NCBI GenBank assembly: GCA_964418595.1
Contig: CAYQMF010000001.1
Location: 113,444-177,443 of the forward strand
DNA: 64,000 bases
From: CAYQMF01 sp964418595
GTDB lineage: Bacteria > Planctomycetota > UBA1135 > UBA2386
Reading direction: 5' to 3'
Shown here: piece by piece, positions 54,939 to 63,642 of the stretch
How positions within the stretch are numbered: the stretch's first letter is position 1
Layout of the letters: the number at the start of each line of letters is the position of its first letter
The notes under the pieces: model-generated
Database searches by the model: none
The model's input: only the letters and a program-made list of their open reading frames with translations
Told to the model about the DNA's origin: nothing
Made by a program: the position numbers and the translations under genes

Positions 54939-56029
54939 CGCGCATCGTCGACGCGATCGCGCGCGACGCGAACTGGCCGCCACCGACGATCGTGCCGCGC
55001 TTGTTCGGTGGAACCAACCTCGCCTTCCACCGCAACGACCCGGGTCAGGTCGCGGCGATCGGCAACTCGCTGCCGGCGGGCCAGCAATGGGACTTCGTCG
55101 TCATCCAGGGCCACTCGCTCGAAGCGACGGTCAACCAGGGCGACCCGGCCGCGTTCCGCGCCAACGCAGTCGGCATCGTGCAGAACGTGCGCGCGCACAG
55201 CCCCGCCGCGCGCGCCGTGCTCTACCAGACCTGGGCGCGCGGACCGGGCCATCCGCTCTATCCGGCCGCGTTCCCCGACCCGTGGACGATGCACACCGAG
55301 GTGCGCCGCAACTACCAGCTCGCCGCGAACGACATCGACGCGGCGTTCGGACCTGGGACGGCACAGATCGCGCGCGTGGGCGATGCGGTCGCTCGCCTCG
55401 GGTTCGATCCGGTCTACTACAACCCCGACCTCAGTCACCCGAGCAAGGACGTGACCCTGCTCGCCGCGATGTCGATCTACGCGAGGATCTACGGTGGGTC
55501 CGTGTGCTCGTTCGTGCCTGACTTCACGGGGCAGTCGGCGCTGGCCGTGCACTTCGCGACGTACGCGTTCCAGCCGGCGTCGTGGCCCGCGATGCGCGGC
55601 TACGCCGACCTGATCGCCGACCGCGGGCAGCGCGCGTTCCCGGGATCCGACGAAGACCTCCTGCTGCGCAGCGGCGACACGCCGCTGGTGGAGCCGTGCC
55701 CGCGGATCGAGGCGCCGCGCGGTGGCACCCTGCACGCCTCGCTCACGACGCCGGTCGGCCGGTACGGCACCTCGCCGGCCGTGCTCTTTCTCGACGCCGT
55801 TCCCGGTGGTCCGCCGCCGCTCTTCCCGGAGCTGCACGTCGCACCCGGCTCGGCCCTGGTGATCGGAAGCACCGCGGCGCTCGGCACCGGTCTGCGGCTC
55901 GCGCTGCCCATCCCCGCAACGCTGCCGAGACTCTCGGTCCTGCTCCAGGGCGTGGGGCTGGGCCCGAGTGCGAACATGGTCAACCCGCTGTTCACCACGA
56001 CCGACGGGCAGACCATCACGCTGCGCTGA
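54821..56029 (+). CDS. Exported SGNH-like hydrolase with shared C-terminal domain
   Basis: A 402-residue exported protein (signal MLAPRLLSVCIALAGGLTAQ). The N-terminal 280 residues look like a divergent SGNH fold: LLFYGNSYTIDNWTVTRIVD has the block I serine in GNS, WDFVVIQGHSLEATVNQGDP matches the DUF4886-type middle, and YYNPDLSHPSKDVTLLAAMS gives the D-x-x-H of block V. The C-terminal 110 residues (GGTLHASLTTPVGRYGTSPA onward) are the shared domain. It may cleave an ester on a carbohydrate. It begins inside the GT2 gene. Confidence 0.7.
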   Translation: MLAPRLLSVCIALAGGLTAQRGLNLLFYGNSYTIDNWTVTRIVDAIARDANWPPPTIVPRLFGGTNLAFHRNDPGQVAAIGNSLPAGQQWDFVVIQGHSLEATVNQGDPAAFRANAVGIVQNVRAHSPAARAVLYQTWARGPGHPLYPAAFPDPWTMHTEVRRNYQLAANDIDAAFGPGTAQIARVGDAVARLGFDPVYYNPDLSHPSKDVTLLAAMSIYARIYGGSVCSFVPDFTGQSALAVHFATYAFQPASWPAMRGYADLIADRGQRAFPGSDEDLLLRSGDTPLVEPCPRIEAPRGGTLHASLTTPVGRYGTSPAVLFLDAVPGGPPPLFPELHVAPGSALVIGSTAALGTGLRLALPIPATLPRLSVLLQGVGLGPSANMVNPLFTTTDGQTITLR

Positions 56030-56120
56030 TCCGCGGCGCGGCGAGCCAGAGACCCGATCTCGGCAATCCGGGCGCGGCGACGTTGCGCAGGGAACGCGGG
56101 AGTCCAGACTGTCGGGCCTC

Positions 56121-57818
56121 GTGACCACCCCCTTGCTCGACCGCTCCCTCCTCGCCTTGCTTGCCACCCTGTCGGCAACTGCGCTCGCCCCGGCGCAGCA
56201 GGCGACGCCACCGTCCCCGCGGCTCGTCGTCTTGTGCAGCGTCGATCAGCTCGCCACCTGGGTCCTGCGACGCGGTCTTCCGCACCTTTGTGAGGACGGG
56301 ATCCGGCGCGTCCTGCGCGAGGGTGTCGAGTTCACGCAGTGCGCGTACGAGCATGGCTGCACCGAGACCGGGCCGGGGCACGCCACGCTCGGCACCGGCG
56401 CACCCGCGCGCATCCACGGCATCGTCAAGAACGAGTGGCACGATCCGACCACGGGACAGGCCGTGTACTGCGTGTCGGAGGAGGGCGTGGACGCCTTGCC
56501 GGGGATGCCGGAGGGACGCAACCGTGGGCCACGCCGTCTGCTGGTGCCGACCTTCGGCGACAGCCTCAAGGCGCACCTCGGGCGCACGGCGAGGGTCGTG
56601 AGCGTGGCGTGGAAGGACCGCTCCGCGATCCTGATGGCGGGACGGTCCGCCGACGCGGTCGCGTGGTTCGAGATCAGCACCGGCCAGTTGGTCACCAACA
56701 AGCGATGGGGCGACGCCGCGCCGGCCTGGTTGATCGCGTTCAATCGCGCCAGGACTCTCGACTCCTACCACGGCTGGACGTGGGACCGGATCGGGCCGGC
56801 TTCGGCGTACGCCGATCTCATCGACGACCGGCCGTTCGAGCGGCCCCTGCCTGCGACCATCACGACGCGGACGCTGCCGGTCCGGGTCGATGGCGCGAGC
56901 GCCGGGCCGTGCGCGGCGTTCTGGGAACAGGCCTATCACTCGCCGATCGGCAACGAGGTGACGTATCGCGCGGTCGAGGCCGCGCTCGACGCCGAGCAGC
57001 TCGGCATCGACGACACGCCCGACCTGCTGTGCGTGAGCTTCTCCACGAACGACACCGTCGGTCACGTGTTCGGCGCCGACAGCGTGGAAGCGCGCGACGC
57101 GCTGTTGCGCGTCGACGCGCTGATCGCCCGCCTGCTTGCGCGGCTCGACGAGAAGGTCGGCCGCGGGCGGTGGATGTTCATGCTGTCCGCCGACCACGGC
57201 GTGAGCCCGACTCCTGAAGTGGCGATGCTGGCGCGCGTAGCCGCTGGCCGCGGGCTCCTGCAGGCGCGGGCGAGGGCCGCCGCGGAAGCGGCGCTCGCCG
57301 CCCGCTTCGGCGCGCGCACGGGCAAGGCGCCGTTCATCAGGATGGTGGCGGAGATGGGCCTGTTCTTCGATCGCGCCGTCCTCCAGGAAGTCGCCGGCCG
57401 CGAGCCCGTCGCCAATGTCGTCGCGACGGCGGCGGCCATCGCCGCCGACGCGGTCGGCCGCGCGCCTGGGATCTACACGGCGTACTCCGTACCGCAGCTC
57501 CTGCGCGATGGTCCGGGCCACGACCCGATCCAGCGCGCGATGTACTTCGGGCTGCACCCGGAGCGAGCCGGGGAGGTGCTGATGGTGATCGAGCCGTTCC
57601 ACCTGGAGGGCGCCAACGCGGCGTCCCACGGCACGCCCTGGCCCTATGACCGGGAAGTGCCGCTCCTCGCGATGGGTGGCGGATTGCGCGCCGGGCTCCA
57701 ATGTGCCGCGACCGTGTCACCTGGTCTGGGCGTGGTGCTGATGGCGCGCGCGCTGGGCCTGCCCAAGCCGCCGGCCGCCACCGAAGACGTGCCCACCGGC
57801 GTGTTCGCCGGGCAGTAG
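56121..57818 (+). CDS. Exported alkaline phosphatase-superfamily enzyme (PafA-like)
   Basis: A 565-residue exported protein from GTG 56121 (signal ends ATALAPAQQ). VVLCSVDQLATWVLRR supplies the first metal aspartate, CTETGPGHATLGTGAPARIHGI the nucleophilic threonine (Thr83), FSTNDTVGHVFG and SADHGVSPTPE the second metal pair, and EGANAASHGTPWPYDREVP the last histidine. This is the Thr-nucleophile group of type I phosphodiesterases and PafA-like phosphatases. It would release phosphate from organic phosphomonoesters or diesters in the periplasm. Confidence 0.88.
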   Translation: MTTPLLDRSLLALLATLSATALAPAQQATPPSPRLVVLCSVDQLATWVLRRGLPHLCEDGIRRVLREGVEFTQCAYEHGCTETGPGHATLGTGAPARIHGIVKNEWHDPTTGQAVYCVSEEGVDALPGMPEGRNRGPRRLLVPTFGDSLKAHLGRTARVVSVAWKDRSAILMAGRSADAVAWFEISTGQLVTNKRWGDAAPAWLIAFNRARTLDSYHGWTWDRIGPASAYADLIDDRPFERPLPATITTRTLPVRVDGASAGPCAAFWEQAYHSPIGNEVTYRAVEAALDAEQLGIDDTPDLLCVSFSTNDTVGHVFGADSVEARDALLRVDALIARLLARLDEKVGRGRWMFMLSADHGVSPTPEVAMLARVAAGRGLLQARARAAAEAALAARFGARTGKAPFIRMVAEMGLFFDRAVLQEVAGREPVANVVATAAAIAADAVGRAPGIYTAYSVPQLLRDGPGHDPIQRAMYFGLHPERAGEVLMVIEPFHLEGANAASHGTPWPYDREVPLLAMGGGLRAGLQCAATVSPGLGVVLMARALGLPKPPAATEDVPTGVFAGQ

Positions 57819-57946
57819 TTGTCCATCGGGTCGACCATCGTCCCCGACGTACGGAACGAGACGCCAAGACTGCCGTCGGGCGTGGCATGCGGCGGCCACA
57901 TCGCGTATGGGTGTGCGTCAGGAACGGTCGCAACCCGGAAGATCCG

Positions 57947-59800
57947 ATGTTCTTCCTCGACAGCACGGGCTTCTACGCACTCGTCGTCCTGATCATCCAG
58001 TGCGCGCTGGCCTGGGTGTTCGCCGCGTTCCTGGCGGCGCTGGCGGCCCGCGACCTCATCGCCGTGGGGCGGTGGCGATCGGCGTTCATCGCCTTGGCGA
58101 TCGGACTGACCGCCGTGATGGTCCGCTTCCTCATGGCCCATCGCCACGTCGCGGACGTGGAGCTCGTGCGGGAGGGCGCGCCGCTGACACGGATGCTGTA
58201 CGCGATCTACCTGGGTGGCAAGTGCGCGTACCTGTGGCTGCTGGCCCGCGGGTTCGCCGAGATGGCGCAGCGCCCGTGGCCGGGGCGGCGCATCTGGACC
58301 CCCGGCGTCATGCTGACCGCCGCGATCGTCGGCGCAGCACTGCCCACGGTCGAGAGCGTGCTCCTCGCGCAGGTTCCGCTCAACGCTGCGGCGTTCGGAT
58401 ACGTGTTCTGGTCGTCGCGCCCTGCGCCCGTGGGGAGCAAGAGCTTCGGCGCGCGGCTCGCCGGTCACATCGCCCTGCTCTGGGGGCTCGTCTGGTGCGG
58501 GCTCGGCCTCGCGATCCTCGAGGTCGGTCCGTTCCATCCGACCTACGGCTCGCTCGCCAACCGGGTCCTCGAGATGAACTCGGTGTTCGACCTGATCCTG
58601 CAGGTGGCACTGGCCGCGAGCCTCATCGTGGTGGCGATGCACGACGCCCAGAAGGTGACGATCCAGGCGCTCGAGGAACGCGACCAGTTGCGCGACCAGG
58701 TCGCGCGCGACGAACGGCTGCGTGCCCTGAGCACGCTGGTCAGCGGCGTGGCGCACGAGATCAACAACCCGCTGACCGCGATCCTCGGTTTCGCCGACGA
58801 CCTGTCCAGCGACAGCAAGGAGCAGCGCGACCGCGCGGCGAGCATCGTCGCGGAGCAGGCCGACCGCTGCCGAGGGATCGTGCAACGGCTCTCGCTGCTC
58901 GGTTCCCAGCAGACCCCGAGCCTCGCGATCCTGGACCTGCAACAGCTCGTGCAACGCGTGGCGCGCGGCTTCGAGCCGCAGCTCCTGACAGCGGGCGTGA
59001 CCCTCGTGGTGGATGCCTCCAGGTCGGCGTTCGTGCGCGGCGACGCGATCGCACTCGAGCAGGTGGTCACCAACCTGCTCTCCAACGCCCTGCAGGCATC
59101 GCCGCGGGGCTCCCCCATCAGGATCCGGGTCGGCACCGAGGCCCGCACCACGACCCTCCTGGTCGAGGACCGCGGACCCGGCGTCCCGCCCGCTGACCGG
59201 GCGCGGATCTTCGAGCCGTTCTGGACCACGAAGGATCCCGGCGTCGGCACCGGCCTCGGACTCGCCGTCGTGCACGCCCTCGTCGCGGCACATCGGGGGT
59301 CGATCACCGTCGAGGACCGCCCCGGCGGCGGCGCGCGCTTCCTGGTCCGACTCCCGGCGTGCAGCCCACCGGTGGCGGCCGCGACGGTGGATCCCGCGCC
59401 GACCGGCGCGGCCGGGTACTCGCAGCGCCTTCGGCTCCTGATCGTCGACGACGAACCCGTGGTCCGGCTGGCGGTCATCCGCCACGCCCGCGATCTCGGC
59501 TGGAGCACCGCGGAGGCAGGTTCGGCCGAAGTGGCGCTCCGCGTGCTCCTCGACGACCGCGAGGAATTCGATGCCGTGCTCTGCGACGTCCGCATGCCCG
59601 GCATCTCCGGCGTCGGCTTCCACGATCGCCTCGCCGTCCGGGCGCCGCACTTGCTGCGTCGCGTGTTGTTCGTCACCGGCGACCTCACTTCCCCCGAGGC
59701 CACGCGGTTCGCGGCCCGCTGTCGCGCGCCCATCGTCACGAAGCCCCTGCCGATCTCGCAGTTGCTCACGCGCCTCCAGGCGCTGGCGCAGCCGGCCTGA
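57947..59800 (+). CDS. Hybrid histidine kinase with membrane sensor and receiver domain
   Basis: A 617-residue kinase, with GGAAG seven bases before ATG 57947. Residues 10-230 hold six or seven membrane helices (FYALVVLIIQCALAWVFAAF first), a 7TM-like sensor. Then come HisKA with SGVAHEINNPLTAILGFADD (phosphorylated His), HATPase with NLLSNALQA, DRGPGVPP and GTGLGLAVVHALVAAH, and a C-terminal receiver with LLIVDDEPVVRL, DAVLCDVRMPGISG (phospho-acceptor Asp) and IVTKPLPISQL. No separate response regulator is next to it, so output is unknown. The signal could be membrane or envelope stress. Confidence 0.9.
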   Translation: MFFLDSTGFYALVVLIIQCALAWVFAAFLAALAARDLIAVGRWRSAFIALAIGLTAVMVRFLMAHRHVADVELVREGAPLTRMLYAIYLGGKCAYLWLLARGFAEMAQRPWPGRRIWTPGVMLTAAIVGAALPTVESVLLAQVPLNAAAFGYVFWSSRPAPVGSKSFGARLAGHIALLWGLVWCGLGLAILEVGPFHPTYGSLANRVLEMNSVFDLILQVALAASLIVVAMHDAQKVTIQALEERDQLRDQVARDERLRALSTLVSGVAHEINNPLTAILGFADDLSSDSKEQRDRAASIVAEQADRCRGIVQRLSLLGSQQTPSLAILDLQQLVQRVARGFEPQLLTAGVTLVVDASRSAFVRGDAIALEQVVTNLLSNALQASPRGSPIRIRVGTEARTTTLLVEDRGPGVPPADRARIFEPFWTTKDPGVGTGLGLAVVHALVAAHRGSITVEDRPGGGARFLVRLPACSPPVAAATVDPAPTGAAGYSQRLRLLIVDDEPVVRLAVIRHARDLGWSTAEAGSAEVALRVLLDDREEFDAVLCDVRMPGISGVGFHDRLAVRAPHLLRRVLFVTGDLTSPEATRFAARCRAPIVTKPLPISQLLTRLQALAQPA

Positions 59801-59806
59801 CCGCGG

Positions 59807-60817
59807 CTACTTCTTCTGCGTCGCAGCGGCGCGATCCACCAGGAAGGCGCGGACGGCATCGGGTGCGCGCGGTTCGAGCGCAGCCGCGGCCGCGGCCCAC
59901 AGCGGCGCCGCCTGCGCAGGAGAAGGCACCAGCTCCGCGAGTTCGGTCAGCGCCGCGACCCGCCGCGCCGCCGACGCAGGCCAGGCCTCGCCGATGGCGT
60001 CCTGGGCCGCGGCGATCGCCTCGGGGTCGGCGCCCCGCAGCGCGTGCGCGCGTGCGATCGCGGCGTACGCGCAAGCGGCGAAGGTCGGCGGCACGCACGG
60101 CGCGGGCTCCGGTGTCGTGTCGAGCCACGCGAGCGCGGCGTCGTGACGCCCCGCCCACACCAGTTGCCGCGCGAACACGGCGCGCTGCACGAGCGGCCAG
60201 GGTCCCGCGGGATCCTCGGGAAGCACCCCCGCTCCCCCGACGCGCTCGAGGGTCGCAGCAATCGCCTCCGGATCGGCCCACGGCAGCTTGTCGACGATGC
60301 TGCCGTCCCGACCGATGACGAACGCAGGGCTCGGCAGATCGCCGAACACGGCGCGCGACGCATCGTCCATCCCGTCGATCAGGATCGGCAGGGGGATCTC
60401 GAGTTCGTCGCGAATCCGCACCGCGAGGGCGCGGCGGGCCTCGAACGTCTCTGGCTGCTCGATGGTGGTGAACGCCATGCGCCCCGCGTGTGGCTCGCGC
60501 TGCTCGATCACCAGGAAGGCCACGTCGCGCGAGTCACGGTAGCGGCTCCAGAGCGACCGCAGACCTGCGGCCGCGCGCCGGAACGGCGGTCAGGTGAACC
60601 CGCCCTTGATGAGCACGACGATCCGACCCCGGTACGACGACAGCGCGTGCAGGCGGCCATCGAGGTCGGCGAGGACGATCTCGCTCGCCATGCTGCCGAG
60701 CGCGGGCGCCGCGGCCAGGAACGTGGCGCGGTCGTACAGCTCGCCGTCACGCTTCTCCATCTGCGCGGGAAGCATGACCGCGAGGGTGAGGGTGAAGGCA
60801 GGAACGAGTGCGTTCAT
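59807..60817 (-). CDS. Iodothyronine deiodinase-like selenoprotein (in-frame UGA)
   Basis: The minus-strand frame is open from ATG 60817 to 59807 except for one TGA at 60592-60590. Reading that as selenocysteine gives a 336-residue protein. It has a signal peptide (LVPAFTLTLAVMLPAQ), a thioredoxin-like domain (residues 39-165) and a helical TPR-like tail. The context is VVLIKGGFT-U76-PPFRRAAAG, matching the T-U-P-P/S-F of iodothyronine deiodinases. REPHAGRMAF (Glu108, His110) aligns with their E-x-H-x-x-x-W-A-F, and LPILIDGMDDASRAVFG, PAFVIGRDGSIVDKLP with the end of the domain. Bacterial relatives have Cys or Sec here. The substrate is unknown; a halogenated or peroxide substrate is inferred. 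It is coupled to the upstream SUMF1-like gene. A stop with a new start is the alternative. Confidence 0.85.
60553..60574 (-). promoter_or_regulatory. Bacterial SECIS-like hairpin after the UGA
   Basis: Starting 18 bases after the U of UGA, nine base pairs (one G-U) close a GGUC loop (60565-60562). The apex, GCAGGUCUGC, is the same as that of the E. coli fdhF SECIS as I recall it, and a loop G-U at this distance is what the elongation factor SelB needs. The hairpin lies inside codons for AAAGLRSL, as bacterial SECIS elements do. Confidence 0.75.
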
Positions 60818-61893
60818 CGGTGTGGCTCCAGATCGGCGGGTACGGCCTCGCGCACGACACGGAATCCGAAGTCGTCGGTGCGCACCTCGGGTCGCTGCCG
60901 CATGCGGAACGACGAGCGAAGATACATCCCGTCGAGCACGAACGAGCCCCCACGCAGCACCTGATCCGGGATCATCGCCCGACGACCCGGTGTCCCGTAC
61001 GCATCGCCGGTCCACTCGAAGGCGTTGCCGGTCATGTCGAAGAGCCCGAAACCACTGGCCTTCCCCGACGCGGCTTCCCGCAGCGTGCCCGACTCCTGGT
61101 TGGCTGCATCGCGCCGGTAGACGTTGCCGTACGAGAACACGAACGACTCGGGCCCGCGCGCGGCCTTCTCCCACTCGATCTCCGTGGGGAGCCGGTGCGG
61201 AACGCCGGTCGCGCGCGATCGGAACCTGCAGTAGGCGAGCGCCCCGGCCAGGCTCACGGTGACCACCGGCTCGCGCGGGGCAGACGTCGACCATTGCCCG
61301 GTCGTCGCGTCGCGCTGCAGACGGCACTTGCGCGAGTCGAACGCGCACCAGGCCGGATCGACGTCGGGGTCCACGGCGGTCAGGAACTCGACGTACTGCG
61401 CGTTGGTCACCTCGCAGCGGCCCAACCAGAACGCCGCCACGTCGCGGATGCGCGCGGGACGCTCGTCTTCCTGGCCCACGCCCAGCGCGTCGCCGATGAG
61501 CGCAGGGCCGGCCGGGATCCAGGCGAACTCGGCGTCGTCGCGCGCGCGCGCGGGCGGCGCCTCGATGCGGACCCGCAGCGGTGTCGCCCCGACCGCTGCC
61601 TCGGCCAGCAAGGGAGCCGCGAGCGCCACGTCGCCACGCGCCGTCGCCGCGTACACCACGTAGGCTCCGGCGAAGAGCGTCAGGTCGACGACTTCCGAGC
61701 TTCCGGGGTGCGCGACCGGCACGCGGCGGTCGCCTGCGACCGCATCCACGTGCACGTCGAGCCGCTGCGGGTTCTCGATCCGCAGGCGCGCGGTCGCGCG
61801 CGGGACACCGAGCGGCGGGGTGCCGCAGCCCCAGAGGACCGCGCACACCCACGCGCAGCGCACGGCGCTCGGCACTACCGCCGCTCGCCGCAA
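60814..61893 (-). CDS. SUMF1-domain lipoprotein, non-catalytic
   Basis: A 359-residue lipoprotein; the TTG at 61893 gives a signal ending in LWGC, though GTGs at 61875 and 61863 are also possible. Residues 20-120 are a beta domain, and residues 125-355 are the FGE/SUMF1 fold: FAWIPAGPALIGDALG, FWLGRCEVTNAQYVEFL, HRLPTEIEWEKAARG, GLFDMTGNAFEWTGD, LRGGSFVLDGMYLRSSFRMRQRP and DDFGFRVVRE. The cysteine pair of true formylglycine-generating enzymes is absent, so it should not activate the sulfatase. It overlaps the selenoprotein gene by ATGA and probably works with it. Confidence 0.85.
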   Translation of the reverse strand: MRRAAVVPSAVRCAWVCAVLWGCGTPPLGVPRATARLRIENPQRLDVHVDAVAGDRRVPVAHPGSSEVVDLTLFAGAYVVYAATARGDVALAAPLLAEAAVGATPLRVRIEAPPARARDDAEFAWIPAGPALIGDALGVGQEDERPARIRDVAAFWLGRCEVTNAQYVEFLTAVDPDVDPAWCAFDSRKCRLQRDATTGQWSTSAPREPVVTVSLAGALAYCRFRSRATGVPHRLPTEIEWEKAARGPESFVFSYGNVYRRDAANQESGTLREAASGKASGFGLFDMTGNAFEWTGDAYGTPGRRAMIPDQVLRGGSFVLDGMYLRSSFRMRQRPEVRTDDFGFRVVREAVPADLEPHR

Positions 61894-61906
61894 CCTTGCG
61901 CGCCGC

Positions 61907-63016
61907 TCACAGGAACGTGCTGCCCGCCATGTTGGTCAGGTTGCCGGGCAGCGTGAACGTCGGGCCGACGGTGATGGCCTGGAACGGCAGCAGCCGCCCG
62001 CGCATCGAGCGGTGCAGGACGACGCCCGGCGGGATCACCGGGATGATGCCCTCGCCGTTCGCGGCGGAGATCACGCCCGAGCCCACGGGGATGAGATTGG
62101 CGAAGTTGAGGAAGAGCGTGCCGGTGAACAGCGAACCGATCTGCAGGCCCGGGCACGACTGCGAGTCGCTCATGAAGAGCTGGAACACGCCGCCGCGGTT
62201 GGCGAGGTCGATCACGCGCGCACTGAGCCCGTCGTCGCGCGTGCCGAGCCCGTCGCCGTTCGACGCCGGGAACATGCCACCCGCGCCCCAGCTGCGCTTG
62301 CCGAGCCCGACGAGGCAGCTCGGCCCGACCATCGTCGGATCGACGTTGCCCATGTGCAGCGTGGGCGCGCGCGACCCCAGCTTGAAGCGCACGCTGCGCG
62401 CCGCGCCGGGCTGGCTGACCGAGTTGGTGTTGTAGTTGAAGTTCCACCCGAGGCTCGGCACCGGATCCGGCGGCGCCGCCGGGTTGTCCTCGAAGCTCGC
62501 GTTGTTGAGCAGATAGAACGAGCACATGTGCACGGAGAGCCCGTCGGTCTGCGGCCAGCCCGGCGCCGCGACCGTCTCGGCGCCGACGTAGAACGTCGCG
62601 CAGCTCGGCACTGCGGTCGACGCCGTGATCGTGTGGATCATGTCCCACGCCGCGATGACGTTGCCGATGTTCGGCTGCACGAAGGGTCCGACCCGAAGCA
62701 GCGGGGTGCCCGTCGCCGGCGCTCCGGAAGCATCGGCACGCAGCACCATGTAGTAGGGCTCCTGGGTCGCGGTGTTCTGGTCCTGGACGAGGAGGCGGAG
62801 TTCGGTCAGCACCGTCGCCGTGCCGCTGGCATCCTGGCACACGCCGGAGAAGTGGCTGGCCGGGATCTGCAGCAGGATCTCGCCCGGGTCGACGCCGAGC
62901 GACCCGCGCGACGTCCAGTAGGTGCAGGAGGGGTCGCCGTGGATTTCGAAGTAGTTCGACTGGGCCATCAGCTGGGAGCCGACGGCGAGGAGGGCCACGA
63001 GAGAGAGGACACGCAT
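61907..63016 (-). CDS. Exported protein with shared C-terminal domain
   Basis: A 369-residue exported protein (signal MRVLSLVALLAVGSQLMAQ). The body has ordered beta strands with several cysteines: EIHGDPSCTYWTSRGSLGVD, IPASHFSGVCQDASGTATVL, PYYMVLRADASGAP, PSCATFYVGAETVAAPGWPQ. I do not recognise an enzyme family. The C-terminal 100 residues (GLQIGSLFTGTLFLNFANLI to MAGSTFL) resemble the shared C-terminal domain. It is followed after 13 bases by the SUMF1-like gene and may start that operon. Confidence 0.62.
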   Translation of the reverse strand: MRVLSLVALLAVGSQLMAQSNYFEIHGDPSCTYWTSRGSLGVDPGEILLQIPASHFSGVCQDASGTATVLTELRLLVQDQNTATQEPYYMVLRADASGAPATGTPLLRVGPFVQPNIGNVIAAWDMIHTITASTAVPSCATFYVGAETVAAPGWPQTDGLSVHMCSFYLLNNASFEDNPAAPPDPVPSLGWNFNYNTNSVSQPGAARSVRFKLGSRAPTLHMGNVDPTMVGPSCLVGLGKRSWGAGGMFPASNGDGLGTRDDGLSARVIDLANRGGVFQLFMSDSQSCPGLQIGSLFTGTLFLNFANLIPVGSGVISAANGEGIIPVIPPGVVLHRSMRGRLLPFQAITVGPTFTLPGNLTNMAGSTFL

Positions 63017-63155
63017 CGAGGATGCTCCGAAGGGAACGGTTGACGGCTGGGGCGAGCCGAGGGACTCTGCGACAGGCCGGAATGCTAACATCGCGCGCCG
63101 CCTTTGTCCGAGCGCCGGACCGACCTCGACGGCTGGTGCAGCGCGCGCACCCACG

Positions 63156-63635
63156 ATGACCCCGCGAGCGACCACACTCGGCTTCTGCCTGATCGCCCTC
63201 CTCGCGGCCGGGACGATCGTGTGGCTGACGCGCGAGACGGCCCCGCATGACCCCGTCGCACCCTCCCCCGCCCCGCCGCCGACGGTTCCGGCGCCGCCAC
63301 GCCCGGAAGCCCCGGTGCTGACGTACGGCGCCCCGAAGGCCGTGCGCGCGCCGACGACGCGCGACCGCCGCAACCTGCTGTCCTTGCCGAACGGTGACTT
63401 CGTCCCCACGCTCAACGGGGTGCTCGATGCCCCGCCGCTGAGCTGGCCGCCGGAGGTCCCGTTCTCGCCGATCGTCGGCACCGAGCGCGACACGCGCGGC
63501 CAGGAGTGGTACGTGCACGCCGACGGTGCGCGCTCGACGACGTCGATGGTGTTCCGTTCCGACGAAGGCCGCCTCGCGCCGGTCACGTCGCTCGCCCTTC
63601 CCAAGCCGGCCGGCGCCATCGAAGACGGGAGGTAG
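63156..63635 (+). CDS. Small membrane-anchored protein of unknown function
   Basis: A 159-residue protein with one N-terminal membrane segment (LGFCLIALLAAGTIVWLT) and a Pro/Ala-rich linker (PVAPSPAPPPTVPAPPRPEA). The rest has short motifs RRNLLSLPNGDFVPTLNGV and PFSPIVGTERDTRGQEWYVH that I do not recognise. It is divergent from the exported gene at 63016. An outside location is likely. Confidence 0.55.
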   Translation: MTPRATTLGFCLIALLAAGTIVWLTRETAPHDPVAPSPAPPPTVPAPPRPEAPVLTYGAPKAVRAPTTRDRRNLLSLPNGDFVPTLNGVLDAPPLSWPPEVPFSPIVGTERDTRGQEWYVHADGARSTTSMVFRSDEGRLAPVTSLALPKPAGAIEDGR

Positions 63636-63642
63636 GCGGGCG

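Noticed and set aside
59807..60523. A stand-alone shorter gene starting at the GTG at 60523
   Set aside because: It would miss the N-terminal half of a thioredoxin-like fold and the signal peptide, while the frame upstream of the TGA continues into it with the T-x-P-P-F motif and no shift.
60814..61893. Formylglycine-generating enzyme for the sulfatase at 17524
   Set aside because: The SUMF1-like domain lacks the active-site cysteines in the GGSF region and the gene is far away, so it is unlikely to activate the sulfatase.
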